Shown here in pieces: positions 1-7,746 of a DNA stretch of 64,000 nucleotides. Every line of letters begins with the position of its first letter. Positions within the stretch are counted from its first letter, which is position 1. The translations under genes and the position numbers were made by a program. This DNA comes from UBA1479 sp038109305 (GTDB lineage: Bacteria > Pseudomonadota > Alphaproteobacteria > Rhodospirillales > Casp-alpha2): assembly GCA_038109305.1 (NCBI GenBank), contig JAYNIR010000003.1:142763-206762 (forward strand), given 5' to 3'. A model generated the notes under the pieces. The model did not search any database. It was not told the DNA's origin and worked only from the letters and a program-made list of their open reading frames with translations.

Positions 1-428
1 AGGGCGTCACCCTGAGACTTGATCTGGCGAACGACCTGCCCGCCGTTTCGGGTGATTTGATCGAAATCGAACAGCTGGTCATAAACCTGGCAAAAAACGC
101 CATCGACGCCATGGCCGAGGTAGATTGGTCGCCCCGGAACCTGACGATTTCGACCCGCGCCATTTCCGGCGGTATTCGGGTCGAGGTATTGGACACCGGC
201 CCGGGACTCTCCCGCGCCGGCGAAGGCGATGCCTTTCACACGCAAATCTGGCAGCCGTTTTTCAGCAGCAAGCTGGGCGGGCTCGGCCTCGGGCTCGCCA
301 TCTGCCGGACGATCGTCGACATGCACGCGGGGCGCATCTGGTCCGAACCGCGCAAACCGCAAGGCACCGCCTTGATATTTGAACTGCCCCGGCCGCCGGC
401 GGCCGAGCACGAGGCCGGACATGCCTAA
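1..428 (+). CDS. Sensor histidine kinase, C-terminal ATPase domain (5' truncated by window edge)
   Basis: The reading frame is already open at the first bases, so this is the 3' end of a longer gene. The visible part is a HATPase_c domain: the N box (ELVINLAKNAIDAM-like, LVINLAKNAIDAM seen), a G1-type DTGPGL, an F-box region (IWQPFFSSK) and a G2 box (GLGLGLAICRTIVDMHAG), ending in a short Pro-rich tail. This is the layout of FixL/NtrB-like orthodox kinases, which autophosphorylate on His and pass the phosphate to a response regulator. The input and dimerisation domains lie outside the window, so the signal is unknown. The stop overlaps the next gene's ATG by 8 bases, which makes the two a translationally coupled kinase/regulator pair. 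Confidence 0.88.
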   Translation, partial: GVTLRLDLANDLPAVSGDLIEIEQLVINLAKNAIDAMAEVDWSPRNLTISTRAISGGIRVEVLDTGPGLSRAGEGDAFHTQIWQPFFSSKLGGLGLGLAICRTIVDMHAGRIWSEPRKPQGTALIFELPRPPAAEHEAGHA

Positions 429-1068
429 CCGGCCCGTGGAAATTTTCGTCGTCGATGACGACGACGCAGTTCGCGGCTCACTCTGCTGGTTGATCGAATC
501 CGCCGACTACCGGGCCAAAGGATTTGCCACGGCGGAGGACCTGTTGGCGGCGTTCCAGCCGACGGCGCCGGGCTGCATCGTGACGGACGTGCGGATGCCC
601 GGCATGAGCGGCATCCAGCTGCTTGACGAAATCCTGACCCGGACCCGATTGATCCCGGTGATCGTCATCACCGCCCACGGCGATATTCAAATGGCGGTTC
701 AGGCGATGAAGAGCGGCGCGTTCGACTTCGTCGAAAAACCGTTCGAGGAAAAAGCCTTGTTGCAGGTGATTGAGCGGGCGGCCGAGGAAAGCCTGCGCCG
801 CCATCACCAACGGGACGCCGACGGCGATTTGTGGTCGCGGCTAGAAACCCTGACCCCGCGCGAGCATCAGGTTTTGGAACGGATCGTCGACGGCCAATCC
901 AACCGCATGGTGGCAGAACAGTTGTCGATCAGAGAGAAAACCGTCGAGGCGCACCGGGCGCACGTCATGGTAAAAATGGACGCAACATCGTTCGCCGATC
1001 TGGTATCCCGGGTGGTCAAAGGCCGGATCACCCAGGACGGGGGGCCGCGAGGGCCGGAAAACGACTGA
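421..1068 (+). CDS. FixJ/TodT-family response regulator
   Basis: A protein of 215 aa. The receiver domain (residues about 5-120) has the acidic pocket VVDDDD, the phosphoacceptor Asp near residue 56 (CIVTDVRMPGM), Thr in VITAHGD and Lys in VEKPF. The C-terminal LuxR-type helix-turn-helix (about 150-205) shows LTPREHQVLERI and IREKTVEAHRAHVM. The start at 421 is chosen because the homologous protein begins MPNRPVEIF; the longer frame upstream lies inside the kinase. It is the partner of the overlapping kinase. Target genes are not shown by the sequence; the co-directional dsrE-like and sox genes downstream are candidates only by position. Confidence 0.92.
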   Translation: MPNRPVEIFVVDDDDAVRGSLCWLIESADYRAKGFATAEDLLAAFQPTAPGCIVTDVRMPGMSGIQLLDEILTRTRLIPVIVITAHGDIQMAVQAMKSGAFDFVEKPFEEKALLQVIERAAEESLRRHHQRDADGDLWSRLETLTPREHQVLERIVDGQSNRMVAEQLSIREKTVEAHRAHVMVKMDATSFADLVSRVVKGRITQDGGPRGPEND

Positions 1069-1084
1069 AACCCGCCGGTTTCAG
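1065..1084 (+). other. Small hairpin at the end of the response-regulator gene
   Basis: CTGAAACC pairs perfectly with GGTTTCAG around a 4-base loop and includes the TGA stop of the regulator gene. No T run follows, so I do not call it an intrinsic terminator. It may stabilise the 3' end of the message or be chance in GC-rich sequence. Confidence 0.35.
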
Positions 1085-1234
1085 GGCGGTCGGAGGCGCT
1101 CCGACATAAGGGTTTTCCCTAATGTATCCGCTGCCCGCTTTTGGCTACGATCTAACCCAGGAGAGCCAAAATAAGTCCACGAAAATAGGCCCTCCGGCTG
1201 CGATCAGCATTGCATTCACACGTTGGAGGAAACC

Positions 1235-1687
1235 ATGCGTCATCTCATCACTGCCTTGACCGTTCTCAGCTTCCTGTGGGTGGTCGTTCCGAGCGACCTG
1301 CAGGCCGGTGAACGTTACGGCAAGCAGAAGGTCGTCTATCACATCAATTACCCCGGCGGTAAGGACGACAAGAAATACCAAGGCGCCCTGCGCAACATCC
1401 AGAACCACATCAATGCCGTCGGCAAAGAAAATCTGGATCTGAAGGTCGTCATTCACGGCAACGGCATCGGCCTGCTGCAGCACGCCAAAGCCCCCGGCAA
1501 ACTTCAGACCGCGGTCGCCAACCTGAAGTCCCAGAACATCAAGTTCGCGATCTGCGCCAACACGCTCAAAGGCCGCAAGATTTCGCAGGACGCGCTGTAC
1601 GAAGTCTTCAACGAAGACATCGTGCCGTCGGGCGTTGCGGAACTCGCCCACCTGCAGGCTCAGGGCTACACCTACATCAAACCCTGA
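1235..1687 (+). CDS. DsrE/DsrF-like family protein with signal peptide
   Basis: A protein of 150 aa with a cleavable-looking signal peptide (hydrophobic ITALTVLSFLWVVV, ending near SDLQAG). The body resembles the DsrE/F-like alpha/beta fold: KVVYHINYP at the first strand, DLKVVIHGNGIGLL, and a conserved Cys in KFAICANTLKGR near the position of the sulfur-relay Cys of the family. The start at 1235 is set by GGAGGA seven bases upstream; a TTG twelve bases earlier lies on top of that ribosome site. It sits just ahead of soxY and soxZ in the same direction, consistent with a role in periplasmic sulfur handling. That role is inferred from family and neighbours, and no substrate is evident. Confidence 0.82.
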   Translation: MRHLITALTVLSFLWVVVPSDLQAGERYGKQKVVYHINYPGGKDDKKYQGALRNIQNHINAVGKENLDLKVVIHGNGIGLLQHAKAPGKLQTAVANLKSQNIKFAICANTLKGRKISQDALYEVFNEDIVPSGVAELAHLQAQGYTYIKP

Positions 1688-1702
1688 CCGGCGTTCGAAT
1701 GA

Positions 1703-1742
1703 GCTGACTGGTCCGGACCTGAATAGATCCGGGCCGATCAGC
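1703..1742 (+). other. Imperfect 15-bp hairpin between the dsrE-like gene and soxY
   Basis: Bases 1703-1717 and 1728-1742 pair with G-U tolerances around a 10-base loop. There is no T tract, so it is more likely an RNA-processing or stabilising element, or an attenuator, than a classical terminator. It ends about ten bases before the soxY ribosome-binding site. Confidence 0.45.
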
Positions 1743-1767
1743 CATCCGCATTAGGAGAATGAATATC

Positions 1768-2226
1768 GTGCATAGGGATCAACTCGCCCGCCGAGAATTC
1801 CTGGCCCTGGCCGGCGCCGGCGTCGCCTTGATGACGCTTAGTCCGTTCGCCGCCGAAGCGACCCCCGCCTCGGTCCTGCAGGCGATCGAAAAGGCTATCG
1901 GCGCCAAGGCGTTCAAGGAAGGCAAGATCGCCCTGGAACTGCCGCAGATCGCCGAAAACGGCAGCGTAGTGCCGCTCGGCGTGACCGTGGAAAGCCCGAT
2001 GACGGAAAAGGATTTCGTCAAGTCCGTGCATCTGTACGCGGACGGCAATCCGCTGCCGGAAATCGCCGATTACCATTTCGGGCCGCACAACGGCAAAGCG
2101 GAGTTTTCGCTCAGAATTCGGCTGGCCAAGAGCCAGAAAATCGTCGCCGTCGCGCAATTGAGCAACGGTGACGTCTACATCGCGCGCCGCGAGGTCAAAG
2201 TGACCATCGGCGGCTGCGGCGGGTAA
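1768..2226 (+). CDS. soxY: Thiosulfate oxidation carrier protein SoxY
   Basis: SoxY is the periplasmic carrier that holds sulfur intermediates on a C-terminal Cys. The sequence ends in the diagnostic motif GGCGG, and a twin-arginine-type leader is present (RREFLALAGAG). The core (SPMTEKDFVKSVHLYADGNPLP and the following AEFSLRIRLAKSQ) fits the family and its usual length; I count 152 aa from the GTG at 1768. I prefer this GTG to the ATG at 1759 because AGGAG (1753-1757) is only one base from that ATG but ten bases from the GTG. soxZ follows after 11 bases. No soxA, soxX, soxB or soxCD is in the window, so a full Sox pathway cannot be claimed from here. Confidence 0.93.
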   Translation: MHRDQLARREFLALAGAGVALMTLSPFAAEATPASVLQAIEKAIGAKAFKEGKIALELPQIAENGSVVPLGVTVESPMTEKDFVKSVHLYADGNPLPEIADYHFGPHNGKAEFSLRIRLAKSQKIVAVAQLSNGDVYIARREVKVTIGGCGG

Positions 2227-2237
2227 AGGAGCACATC

Positions 2238-2576
2238 ATGGCAGTCAAGAACATCGAGCCGAAAGTCCGTGTCCCCGGCACGGTCAAGAAGGGCGAGCCC
2301 TTCGAGATCAAATGCGTGGTCACCCATATCATGGAGACCGGCCAGCGCCCGAACAAGGAAACCGGCGGCAGGTTCCCCCGCGATATCCTGAACAAGCTGA
2401 TCGTGACCTATGGCGGCAAGACGGTGCTGCATGCCGATTGGCACCCGGGCGTGTCGTCCAACCCCTACACGTCGTTTTTCGTGGTGGCGACGGCGAGCGG
2501 CCCTATGGAATTCACCTGGACCGACGACAAGGGTGAAACCCACAAAAAATCCGTGAACGTCAACGTCGCGGGCTGA
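2238..2576 (+). CDS. soxZ: Thiosulfate oxidation carrier protein SoxZ
   Basis: SoxZ forms a heterodimer with SoxY and stabilises its swinging sulfur-carrying arm. The 112-aa product has the family pattern: KVRVPGTVKKGEPFEIKCVVTHIMETGQR, then ADWHPGVSSNPYTSFF and an FTWTDDKGE strand near the end. It has no signal peptide of its own, as expected, because SoxYZ is exported on the SoxY Tat leader. The start follows GTAAAGGAGCACATC, a good ribosome site. It closes the + strand run; the next gene is convergent. Confidence 0.95.
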   Translation: MAVKNIEPKVRVPGTVKKGEPFEIKCVVTHIMETGQRPNKETGGRFPRDILNKLIVTYGGKTVLHADWHPGVSSNPYTSFFVVATASGPMEFTWTDDKGETHKKSVNVNVAG

Positions 2577-2582
2577 CGCGCC

Positions 2583-2902
2583 TCAACCCGCCTTCGCGGC
2601 GGTCGCCTCAATCTCGATTTTCACGCCCGGCCTAGGGAACGGTCCGACTGTCAACAACACGACGGGCGGGTTGTGGTCGCCCATGTAGGCGGGCTTGATC
2701 CGGTAGAAGTGATCAGGTGCGCCGCATCGGTGACATAGACCGCCAGTTTGACGACATCCGGGACCGGGCCGTCCATGCGGCAGCCGACCTGCCCGTTCAG
2801 CAACAAAAGGCGTGACCCCAGCGGTGCTTCGGTCGCGTGACCCGCGTTGTCCCTGTGCGCGCCGATGCGGTCTTTCAAGCGATGGATCTTGTTTTTCGTC
2901 AT
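2583..2902 (-). pseudogene. Degraded RidA/YjgF-family gene
   Basis: Read on the minus strand, the family landmarks are present but broken. SRLLLLNGQVGCRMDGPVPD is followed at once by DVVKLAVYVTDAAHL, so the segment of roughly 25 residues that normally lies between them is missing. After AHL the frame changes near 2712, and the other frame continues with DHFYRIKPAYMGDHNPP, VVLLTVGPFPRPGVKIEIEATAAKAG and a stop at 2583. RidA proteins deaminate reactive enamine/imine intermediates; this copy cannot make an intact one. Its ATG at 2902 overlaps the lolD stop (ATGA), so the ancestor was probably translated in the lolCD operon. Sequencing error could explain the frameshift but not the internal deletion. 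Confidence 0.8.
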
Positions 2903-3585
2903 TCCGGGAATAAAAACCCCTTGGTCAGGCGCACGGTGCGGTCCATGCGGGCGGCCAAAGACGGATTGTGGGTTGCTACCAGCGCAGCCAGCCCCGCCCC
3001 CTTTGCGAGCCGCAGGAGCACCGAAAATACCTCTTCCGCCGTGTGCGGATCCAGGTTGCCCGTGGGTTCGTCCGCCAACAGAACGTGGGGTGCCGTCGAC
3101 AGCGCCCGGGCAATGGCGACGCGCTGTTGTTCGCCGCCAGAAAGACGCGCCGGGCGGTGGGTTTCCCGTTCTTCCAGCCCCATCCATTTAAGGATTTCAT
3201 GGGCTCGGCCGCGGGCGTCGGACGCCGGAATGCCGGCGATGATCTGCGGGATGACGACGTTTTCAAGCGCCGAAAATTCCGGTAGCAGATGGTGGCTTTG
3301 ATAAACGAAACCCAGGTGATTGCGTCGGGCGAGCGTCCGCTGTTCGTCGTTCATGGTGGAGCAATCCTCGCCGCAGACCTCGATCTTGCCTGCGTCGGGC
3401 GTTTCCAGCAGCCCCGCGATGTGTAGCAACGTCGACTTGCCGGCGCCCGACGGGCCGACCAACGCAACAACTTCACCGGGGCGGACCATCAAGTCGATAC
3501 CTTTCAGCACCTCAAGTTCCGTCCGTCCCTGGCGGAACGTGCGGCGGATGCCGGAAAGCGACAATGCGGGGGTCATGTCGTTCAT
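2899..3585 (-). CDS. lolD: Lipoprotein-releasing system ATP-binding protein LolD
   Basis: This is the ATPase of the LolCDE inner-membrane complex that extracts outer-membrane lipoproteins and hands them to LolA. The 228-aa product has Walker A GPSGAGKST (residues 44-52), the Q-loop in VYQSHHLLPEFSALENV, the signature LSGGEQQRVAIARAL, Walker B VLLADEPTGNLD and the H-loop VATHN. The start at 3585 (MNDMTPALSL) is chosen because the open frame further upstream lies inside the permease gene. It follows lolC by 11 bases and its TGA overlaps the ATG of the broken ridA. Confidence 0.94.
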   Translation of the reverse strand: MNDMTPALSLSGIRRTFRQGRTELEVLKGIDLMVRPGEVVALVGPSGAGKSTLLHIAGLLETPDAGKIEVCGEDCSTMNDEQRTLARRNHLGFVYQSHHLLPEFSALENVVIPQIIAGIPASDARGRAHEILKWMGLEERETHRPARLSGGEQQRVAIARALSTAPHVLLADEPTGNLDPHTAEEVFSVLLRLAKGAGLAALVATHNPSLAARMDRTVRLTKGFLFPE

Positions 3586-3596
3586 CGCGCGTCCGA

Positions 3597-4844
3597 TTAC
3601 TCGTACCTTAGTGCTTCCGCCGGGTCGGTCCGGGCCGCCCGCCAGCTGGGATAGATCGTCGCCAGGAAGGACAGCGCCAGCGCCATGGCGATGACGGCGG
3701 CGACTTCGTGCCAGTCGATCACCGCCGGCAGCTGCGACAGGAAATAGATTTCGGCGGCGAATAGATCGGCGCCGGTCAATCCCTGAATCCACTGACGGAT
3801 GGATTCGATGTTGTCGGCAAAGGCGATGCCCATGACCGCGCCCGCCACCGTGCCGATCACGCCGACCGATGCACCCGCGATCAGAAACACCCGCATGATC
3901 ATGCCGCGTGTCGCTCCCATGGTCCGGAGGATCGCAATATCGCGGCCCTTGTCCTTCACCAGCATGATCATCGACGAAATGATGTTGAACGCGGCGACCA
4001 GGATGATCAGCGTCAGAATCAGGAACATGACGTTGCGTTCGACCTGAATGGCGTTGAAGAAACTGGCGTTGGCCTGCTGCCAGTCATGCACCCGTCCGAT
4101 GTTCCGGATGGCGCCGGCGATGCGGACCTTGACGTCGAGCGCGTCGTCCGGGTTGTCGATGAATACTTCGAGCGACGACACGGCGGTCGGCGGATACTTG
4201 AAATAGAGCTGCGCGGCCGAAAGCGGCATGAACACGAAACTGGAATCGTATTCGAACATGCCCACCTGAAACGTCGCGACGATGCGGTAAGCGGCGCTCC
4301 GGGGCACGGTGCCGAAGGCCGTGGCATTGCCCTTGGGCGATATCAGGGTCAGCCGGTCGCCGACGCGGAGCCCCATCTTCTGCGCCAGACGGTCGCCGAT
4401 GACGACCGAGTTGTCGCCCTGGAAATCATTCAGTGAGCCGCTCGCGATGTTGTCGCGGATCAGTTTGCGTTTCTGAAGGTCCGCAGGGCGAATGCCACGC
4501 ACCAGCGCGCCCTGCGCGGTGCCGCGGCTCGCCGCCATGACCTGGCCTTCGATCAGCGGCGTTATGGAGACGACGCCTTTCAGGTCGCGGACCTGCCCGG
4601 CGATGGCGTCAAAGTCCTTCAGTTCGCGGAACTGGCCCTGGACGCTCAGGTGACCATTGAGGCCGAGAATACGGCCCAGCAATTCGTGGCGGAACCCGTT
4701 CATCACCGACATGACGATGATCAGCGTCGCGACGCCCAAGGCGATGCCCATCAGCGAAAACCAGGCGATCACGGAAATGAACCCTTCCTGGCGGCGGGCG
4801 CGCAGGTAACGGAGGGCCATCATCCATTCAAATCGGCTAAACAC
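3597..4844 (-). CDS. lolC: Lipoprotein-releasing system permease LolC/LolE
   Basis: A protein of 415 aa, the usual length for LolC/E. It begins MFSRFEWMMALRYLRARRQEGFISVIAWFS, the cytoplasmic start and first membrane helix of the family. A large periplasmic domain follows (about 50-265), then three C-terminal helices (MFLILTLIILVAAFNIISSMIMLV, a GVIGTVAGAVMGIAFA segment and VIAMALALSFLATIYPSWRA). Alphaproteobacteria often carry one LolC/E-like permease that acts as a homodimer with LolD; only one is seen here. It lies between a DJ-1/PfpI gene and lolD on the minus strand. Confidence 0.92.
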   Translation of the reverse strand: MFSRFEWMMALRYLRARRQEGFISVIAWFSLMGIALGVATLIIVMSVMNGFRHELLGRILGLNGHLSVQGQFRELKDFDAIAGQVRDLKGVVSITPLIEGQVMAASRGTAQGALVRGIRPADLQKRKLIRDNIASGSLNDFQGDNSVVIGDRLAQKMGLRVGDRLTLISPKGNATAFGTVPRSAAYRIVATFQVGMFEYDSSFVFMPLSAAQLYFKYPPTAVSSLEVFIDNPDDALDVKVRIAGAIRNIGRVHDWQQANASFFNAIQVERNVMFLILTLIILVAAFNIISSMIMLVKDKGRDIAILRTMGATRGMIMRVFLIAGASVGVIGTVAGAVMGIAFADNIESIRQWIQGLTGADLFAAEIYFLSQLPAVIDWHEVAAVIAMALALSFLATIYPSWRAARTDPAEALRYE

Positions 4845-4877
4845 GGGCTGGGGGTTTCCTTCCTTAGGCTTAAGTGG

Positions 4878-5528
4878 TTAGGGGCGCGGCAGCGCGGTCC
4901 TGACCATGTCGATGCGTTCGGGCGGCGCCGTGTCGAAATCGCCGCCGTCGAAGGGCGGCTCCGGGTCGTATTCGATGCCGAGTTGGATCGCCTTGGCGAT
5001 TTCCTCCCCGGCCAGATCGGCGGCAAAGTCGAAGGCCATGTCGATGCCGGCGGAAACGCCCGCCGCCGTCACCACCTTGCCCTGTTTGACCATGCGTTTG
5101 CGGACCGGCGTCGCGCCGAACTTGCGGAGCATGTCCAACGCGCGCCAGTGGGTCGTCGCCTCGATCCCGTCGAGCACCCCCGCCGCCGCCAGGATTAACG
5201 CGCCGGTACAGACCGACGTCGTCCATTTGGAGGTTTCGTGCGCGCGTTTGACCCAACCGACGATTTTCGGATCCTTGGCGGCCGAATCGGCCCCCTGCCC
5301 ACCCGGCACCAGGATGATTTCCGGCTGAGGCACTTCGTCCAGCGTGTAATCGACGTTCATCGCCATGGTGCCGCCCTTGGTCCGCACCAGACCCTTTTTC
5401 TTGCCCACGCATTTGATGCGGCAGCCGGGCACCCGTCCCAGGACTTCGAACGGCCCGATGGCGTCAAGCGGCGTGATCCCGTCGAACAGCAGGATGGCGA
5501 CGGTCATGCCATTGGTCGGTTCGGTCAC
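4878..5528 (-). CDS. DJ-1/PfpI-family protein (isonitrile hydratase-like)
   Basis: A 216-aa class I glutamine-amidotransferase-like fold. The nucleophile elbow is TSVCTGALILAAAG with Cys near residue 107, followed by LDGIEATTHW, which is typical of the isonitrile-hydratase/ThiJ subgroup. The conserved acidic residue of the family is probably in IGPFEVLG. Family members hydrate isonitriles, act as glyoxalases or have unknown substrates, so I do not name a reaction. It starts 20 bases after proS and ends 33 bases before lolC, so it is probably co-transcribed with both. In related genomes proS and lolCD are often direct neighbours, which suggests this gene was inserted. Confidence 0.85.
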   Translation of the reverse strand: MTEPTNGMTVAILLFDGITPLDAIGPFEVLGRVPGCRIKCVGKKKGLVRTKGGTMAMNVDYTLDEVPQPEIILVPGGQGADSAAKDPKIVGWVKRAHETSKWTTSVCTGALILAAAGVLDGIEATTHWRALDMLRKFGATPVRKRMVKQGKVVTAAGVSAGIDMAFDFAADLAGEEIAKAIQLGIEYDPEPPFDGGDFDTAPPERIDMVRTALPRP

Positions 5529-5548
5529 GGACGTACGCTTCCAGGCAT

Positions 5549-6865
5549 TTATCCGGTCAACCGGGCGAGCGCGGCTTCGCGGCTGATTTCCTCGCGCTCA
5601 CTGGTCTTGCGGTTTTTCAATTCAACCATGTCCTTTTCAAGGCCGCGGGGACCGGCGATCAACTGCCACGGCAGGCCGATCAGGTCCATGTCGGCGAATT
5701 TGGCGCCGGCGCGTTCCTCGCGGTCGTCGTAAAGCACTTCCTGCCCGGCCGCGCGAAGCTGATCGTACATGGTGTCGCAGGCCTTGTTGCACGCCGCGTC
5801 GCCCACACGCAAATTGATCAACCCGATGCGGTATGGCGCCACGGCCTCGGGCCAGATGATCCCCGCGTCGTCATGCGACGCCTCGATGATGCCGCCGACA
5901 AGGCGTGACACGCCGATGCCGTAAGACCCCATTTCGCAGACGATTTCTTGCCCGTCCGGGCCCGAGACCTTGGCGCCCATGGGCTCGGAATACTTTGTGC
6001 CGAAATAAAAGATATGCCCGACCTCGATCCCCCGGGCAGTGACCAATTCACCGGCTTTTTCCAGCTCGGCCTCGGTGGCCGGATCGCGCTTTTCATCGGT
6101 CGCCGCGTATTTCGACGTATAGGCCTTGAACGCCGCTTCCAGATCGCCTTCCAGATCGATGTTGTCGAGCCAGTCGTTGTCGAGAAAATCACGATGGCAG
6201 GCAATTTCGCTCTCGCCGGTTTCCGCCAGGATCAGGAATTCGTGGCTCATGTCGCCGCCGATGGGCCCGGTGTCCGCCGCCATGGGAACGGCCTTGAGCC
6301 CCATGCGTTCATACGTTTTCAGATACGACACGAAGTGTTTTTGATAGGACCGGCGGGCCCCCTCGTAATCCATGTCGAAGGAATATGAGTCCTTCATCAG
6401 AAATTCCCTCCCGCGCATGACGCCGAAGCGGGGCCGCACCTCGTCCCGAAACTTCCACTGGATGTGGTAGAGCATTTTCGGCAGGTCGCGGTAGCTTCGC
6501 ACCGTATCAGCGAAAATCTGGGTGATTTGTTCTTCATTAGTCGGGCCGTAGAGCATGTCGCGCTCGTGCCGGTCGACGATGCGGAGCATTTCCGGCCCGT
6601 AGGCGTCGTAGCGGCCGGATTGCCGCCACAAGTCCGCCGGCTGGATCGTCGGCATCAGAACCTGCTGGCAGCCGATGGCGTCCTGTTCTTCCTCGACGAT
6701 GCGGGTGATTTTTTTCAGCACCCGTAAACCCAGCGGAAGCCAGGAATATATTCCTGCCGACGACTGGCGGATCATCCCAGCGCGCAGCATCAGCCGGTGC
6801 GAGGCGATCTGCGCGTCGGCGGGGGTTTCTCTCGAGGTCGGCATGAAATAGCGGGAGAGGCGCAT
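5549..6865 (-). CDS. proS: Prolyl-tRNA synthetase, short (alphaproteobacterial) type
   Basis: Charges tRNA-Pro with proline in the cytoplasm. The 438-aa length shows the short bacterial type, which lacks the roughly 180-residue editing insertion of the E. coli enzyme. It begins MRLSRYFMPTSRETPADAQ, contains class II motif 1/2 features (GIYSWLPLGLRVLKKITRIVEEEQ, then WKFRDEVRPRFGVMRGREF) and motif 3 (YGIGVSRLVGGIIEA). The C-terminal part (LINLRVGDAACNKACDTMYDQL, DDREERAGAKFADMDLIG) is the anticodon-binding domain. It is the first gene of the minus-strand proS/DJ-1/lolCD run. Confidence 0.96.
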   Translation of the reverse strand: MRLSRYFMPTSRETPADAQIASHRLMLRAGMIRQSSAGIYSWLPLGLRVLKKITRIVEEEQDAIGCQQVLMPTIQPADLWRQSGRYDAYGPEMLRIVDRHERDMLYGPTNEEQITQIFADTVRSYRDLPKMLYHIQWKFRDEVRPRFGVMRGREFLMKDSYSFDMDYEGARRSYQKHFVSYLKTYERMGLKAVPMAADTGPIGGDMSHEFLILAETGESEIACHRDFLDNDWLDNIDLEGDLEAAFKAYTSKYAATDEKRDPATEAELEKAGELVTARGIEVGHIFYFGTKYSEPMGAKVSGPDGQEIVCEMGSYGIGVSRLVGGIIEASHDDAGIIWPEAVAPYRIGLINLRVGDAACNKACDTMYDQLRAAGQEVLYDDREERAGAKFADMDLIGLPWQLIAGPRGLEKDMVELKNRKTSEREEISREAALARLTG

Positions 6866-7387
6866 GGATTCCTCGTCGGTGGGTCGTCTTCGGAGGCCGG
6901 CGGCGGCGCCCCGGCATTAGGTGGCAAGGAATGTATGGGATGGCCCGTCGGAAGTCCACGCATGAAGGGGACATTGAACGGGGCACGGGCCTGGAAACAA
7001 TTGGCTTTCTCCGCCGCGCCCGAACGAGCGGGAAAAACGATCCGGATCGGCCCTAATTATTCCTCTCCCGTATTATGACAGAGCTATGTCAACCGAAAAA
7101 AACGCCGATTTTGGCCAAATTTGACAAAAAATCGAGTGACCTCAAGGGTTTCTGTCATTAGGATGCTCAAGCTTTCCGAAGGGGGAGCACCTGTCGGTCA
7201 GTCTGGCCCGGGTTTTGGGAGGAATAAAGAAGGAATAAGAATTCGGGCGGCAACCTAGAAACGAGGTGCGACAGCTTTAACGAATTTATCAGACTGCAAT
7301 GGGGCGAGATCGGAAACGGTCTTGCCTTTATTTTTTTGGTCTTTGTTTTTTTGGGCCTTAATTTTTGCCCGGGATCTCTCCGAGCCC
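6866..7387 (-). other. Intergenic region upstream of proS, relatively AT-rich
   Basis: No convincing gene. Open frames here are short and lack ribosome sites or recognisable sequence. The middle (about 7050-7180) is AT-rich for this genome and contains the inverted repeat TGACA-N6-TGTCA at 7076-7091, a possible operator. T-rich stretches on the plus strand at 7330-7370 appear as A-rich sequence after the DUF1467 gene. The proS promoter should lie here, but I could not assign a clear -35/-10 pair. Confidence 0.5.
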
Positions 7388-7627
7388 CTACTCGCGGAAA
7401 CTTACCATGCCGGATTCGTGGACGACATAGAGCACCGCGAACACCACGCCGGCCAACAGCGTCGTCACGCCGAACTTCAACAAAAGTCTTGGTTTAGCCG
7501 GGCTGCCCGGATCTTCCCCCGGCTGCAGGTCCGCCGGATCGACCCGAGTCACCCCCCACGGCAGGACCATGAACAGCACGATCCACCAGATCACGAAATA
7601 GACCGCAACGGCAGTGCCCCATTGCAT
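7388..7627 (-). CDS. DUF1467 family small membrane protein
   Basis: A 79-aa protein with two membrane helices (AVAVYFVIWWIVLFMVLPWGV and FGVTTLLAGVVFAVLYVV) and the motif WGVTRVDPADLQPGEDPGSPAKPRLLLKF between them. That spacing and the position next to mce and proS match the DUF1467 family conserved in alphaproteobacteria. The function is unknown. It lies downstream of mce and is probably the last gene of the long nuo-to-mce unit. Confidence 0.85.
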   Translation of the reverse strand: MQWGTAVAVYFVIWWIVLFMVLPWGVTRVDPADLQPGEDPGSPAKPRLLLKFGVTTLLAGVVFAVLYVVHESGMVSFRE

Positions 7628-7680
7628 CGCTTTTGTCCTTTCCCGTCCGCGTCGACCGCGAAACCAGCGGCAACCTTAGG

Positions 7681-7746
7681 CCTGTTCCTGTTCGACCCAG
7701 GCTTTATGCCTGTTCCAGCTCGACCCAGGTTTTATGCCTGTTCCAA
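7681..7746 (-). repeat. Two-and-a-third copies of a 28-bp tandem repeat at the 3' end of mce
   Basis: Unit 1 (7681-7708) and unit 2 (7709-7736) differ at only a few bases, and the first ten bases of the unit recur at 7737-7746. On the minus strand the unit covers the last mce codons (ELEQA), the stop and about 12 bases beyond, so the gene's end was duplicated downstream without changing the protein. Confidence 0.85.

Noticed and set aside
7076..7126. Sigma-70 promoter for proS built on TTGACA
   Set aside because: A TTGACA is present on the minus strand but the nearest TAATAC is only about 11 bases away, so spacing is wrong; the region is recorded only as a spacer with an inverted repeat.
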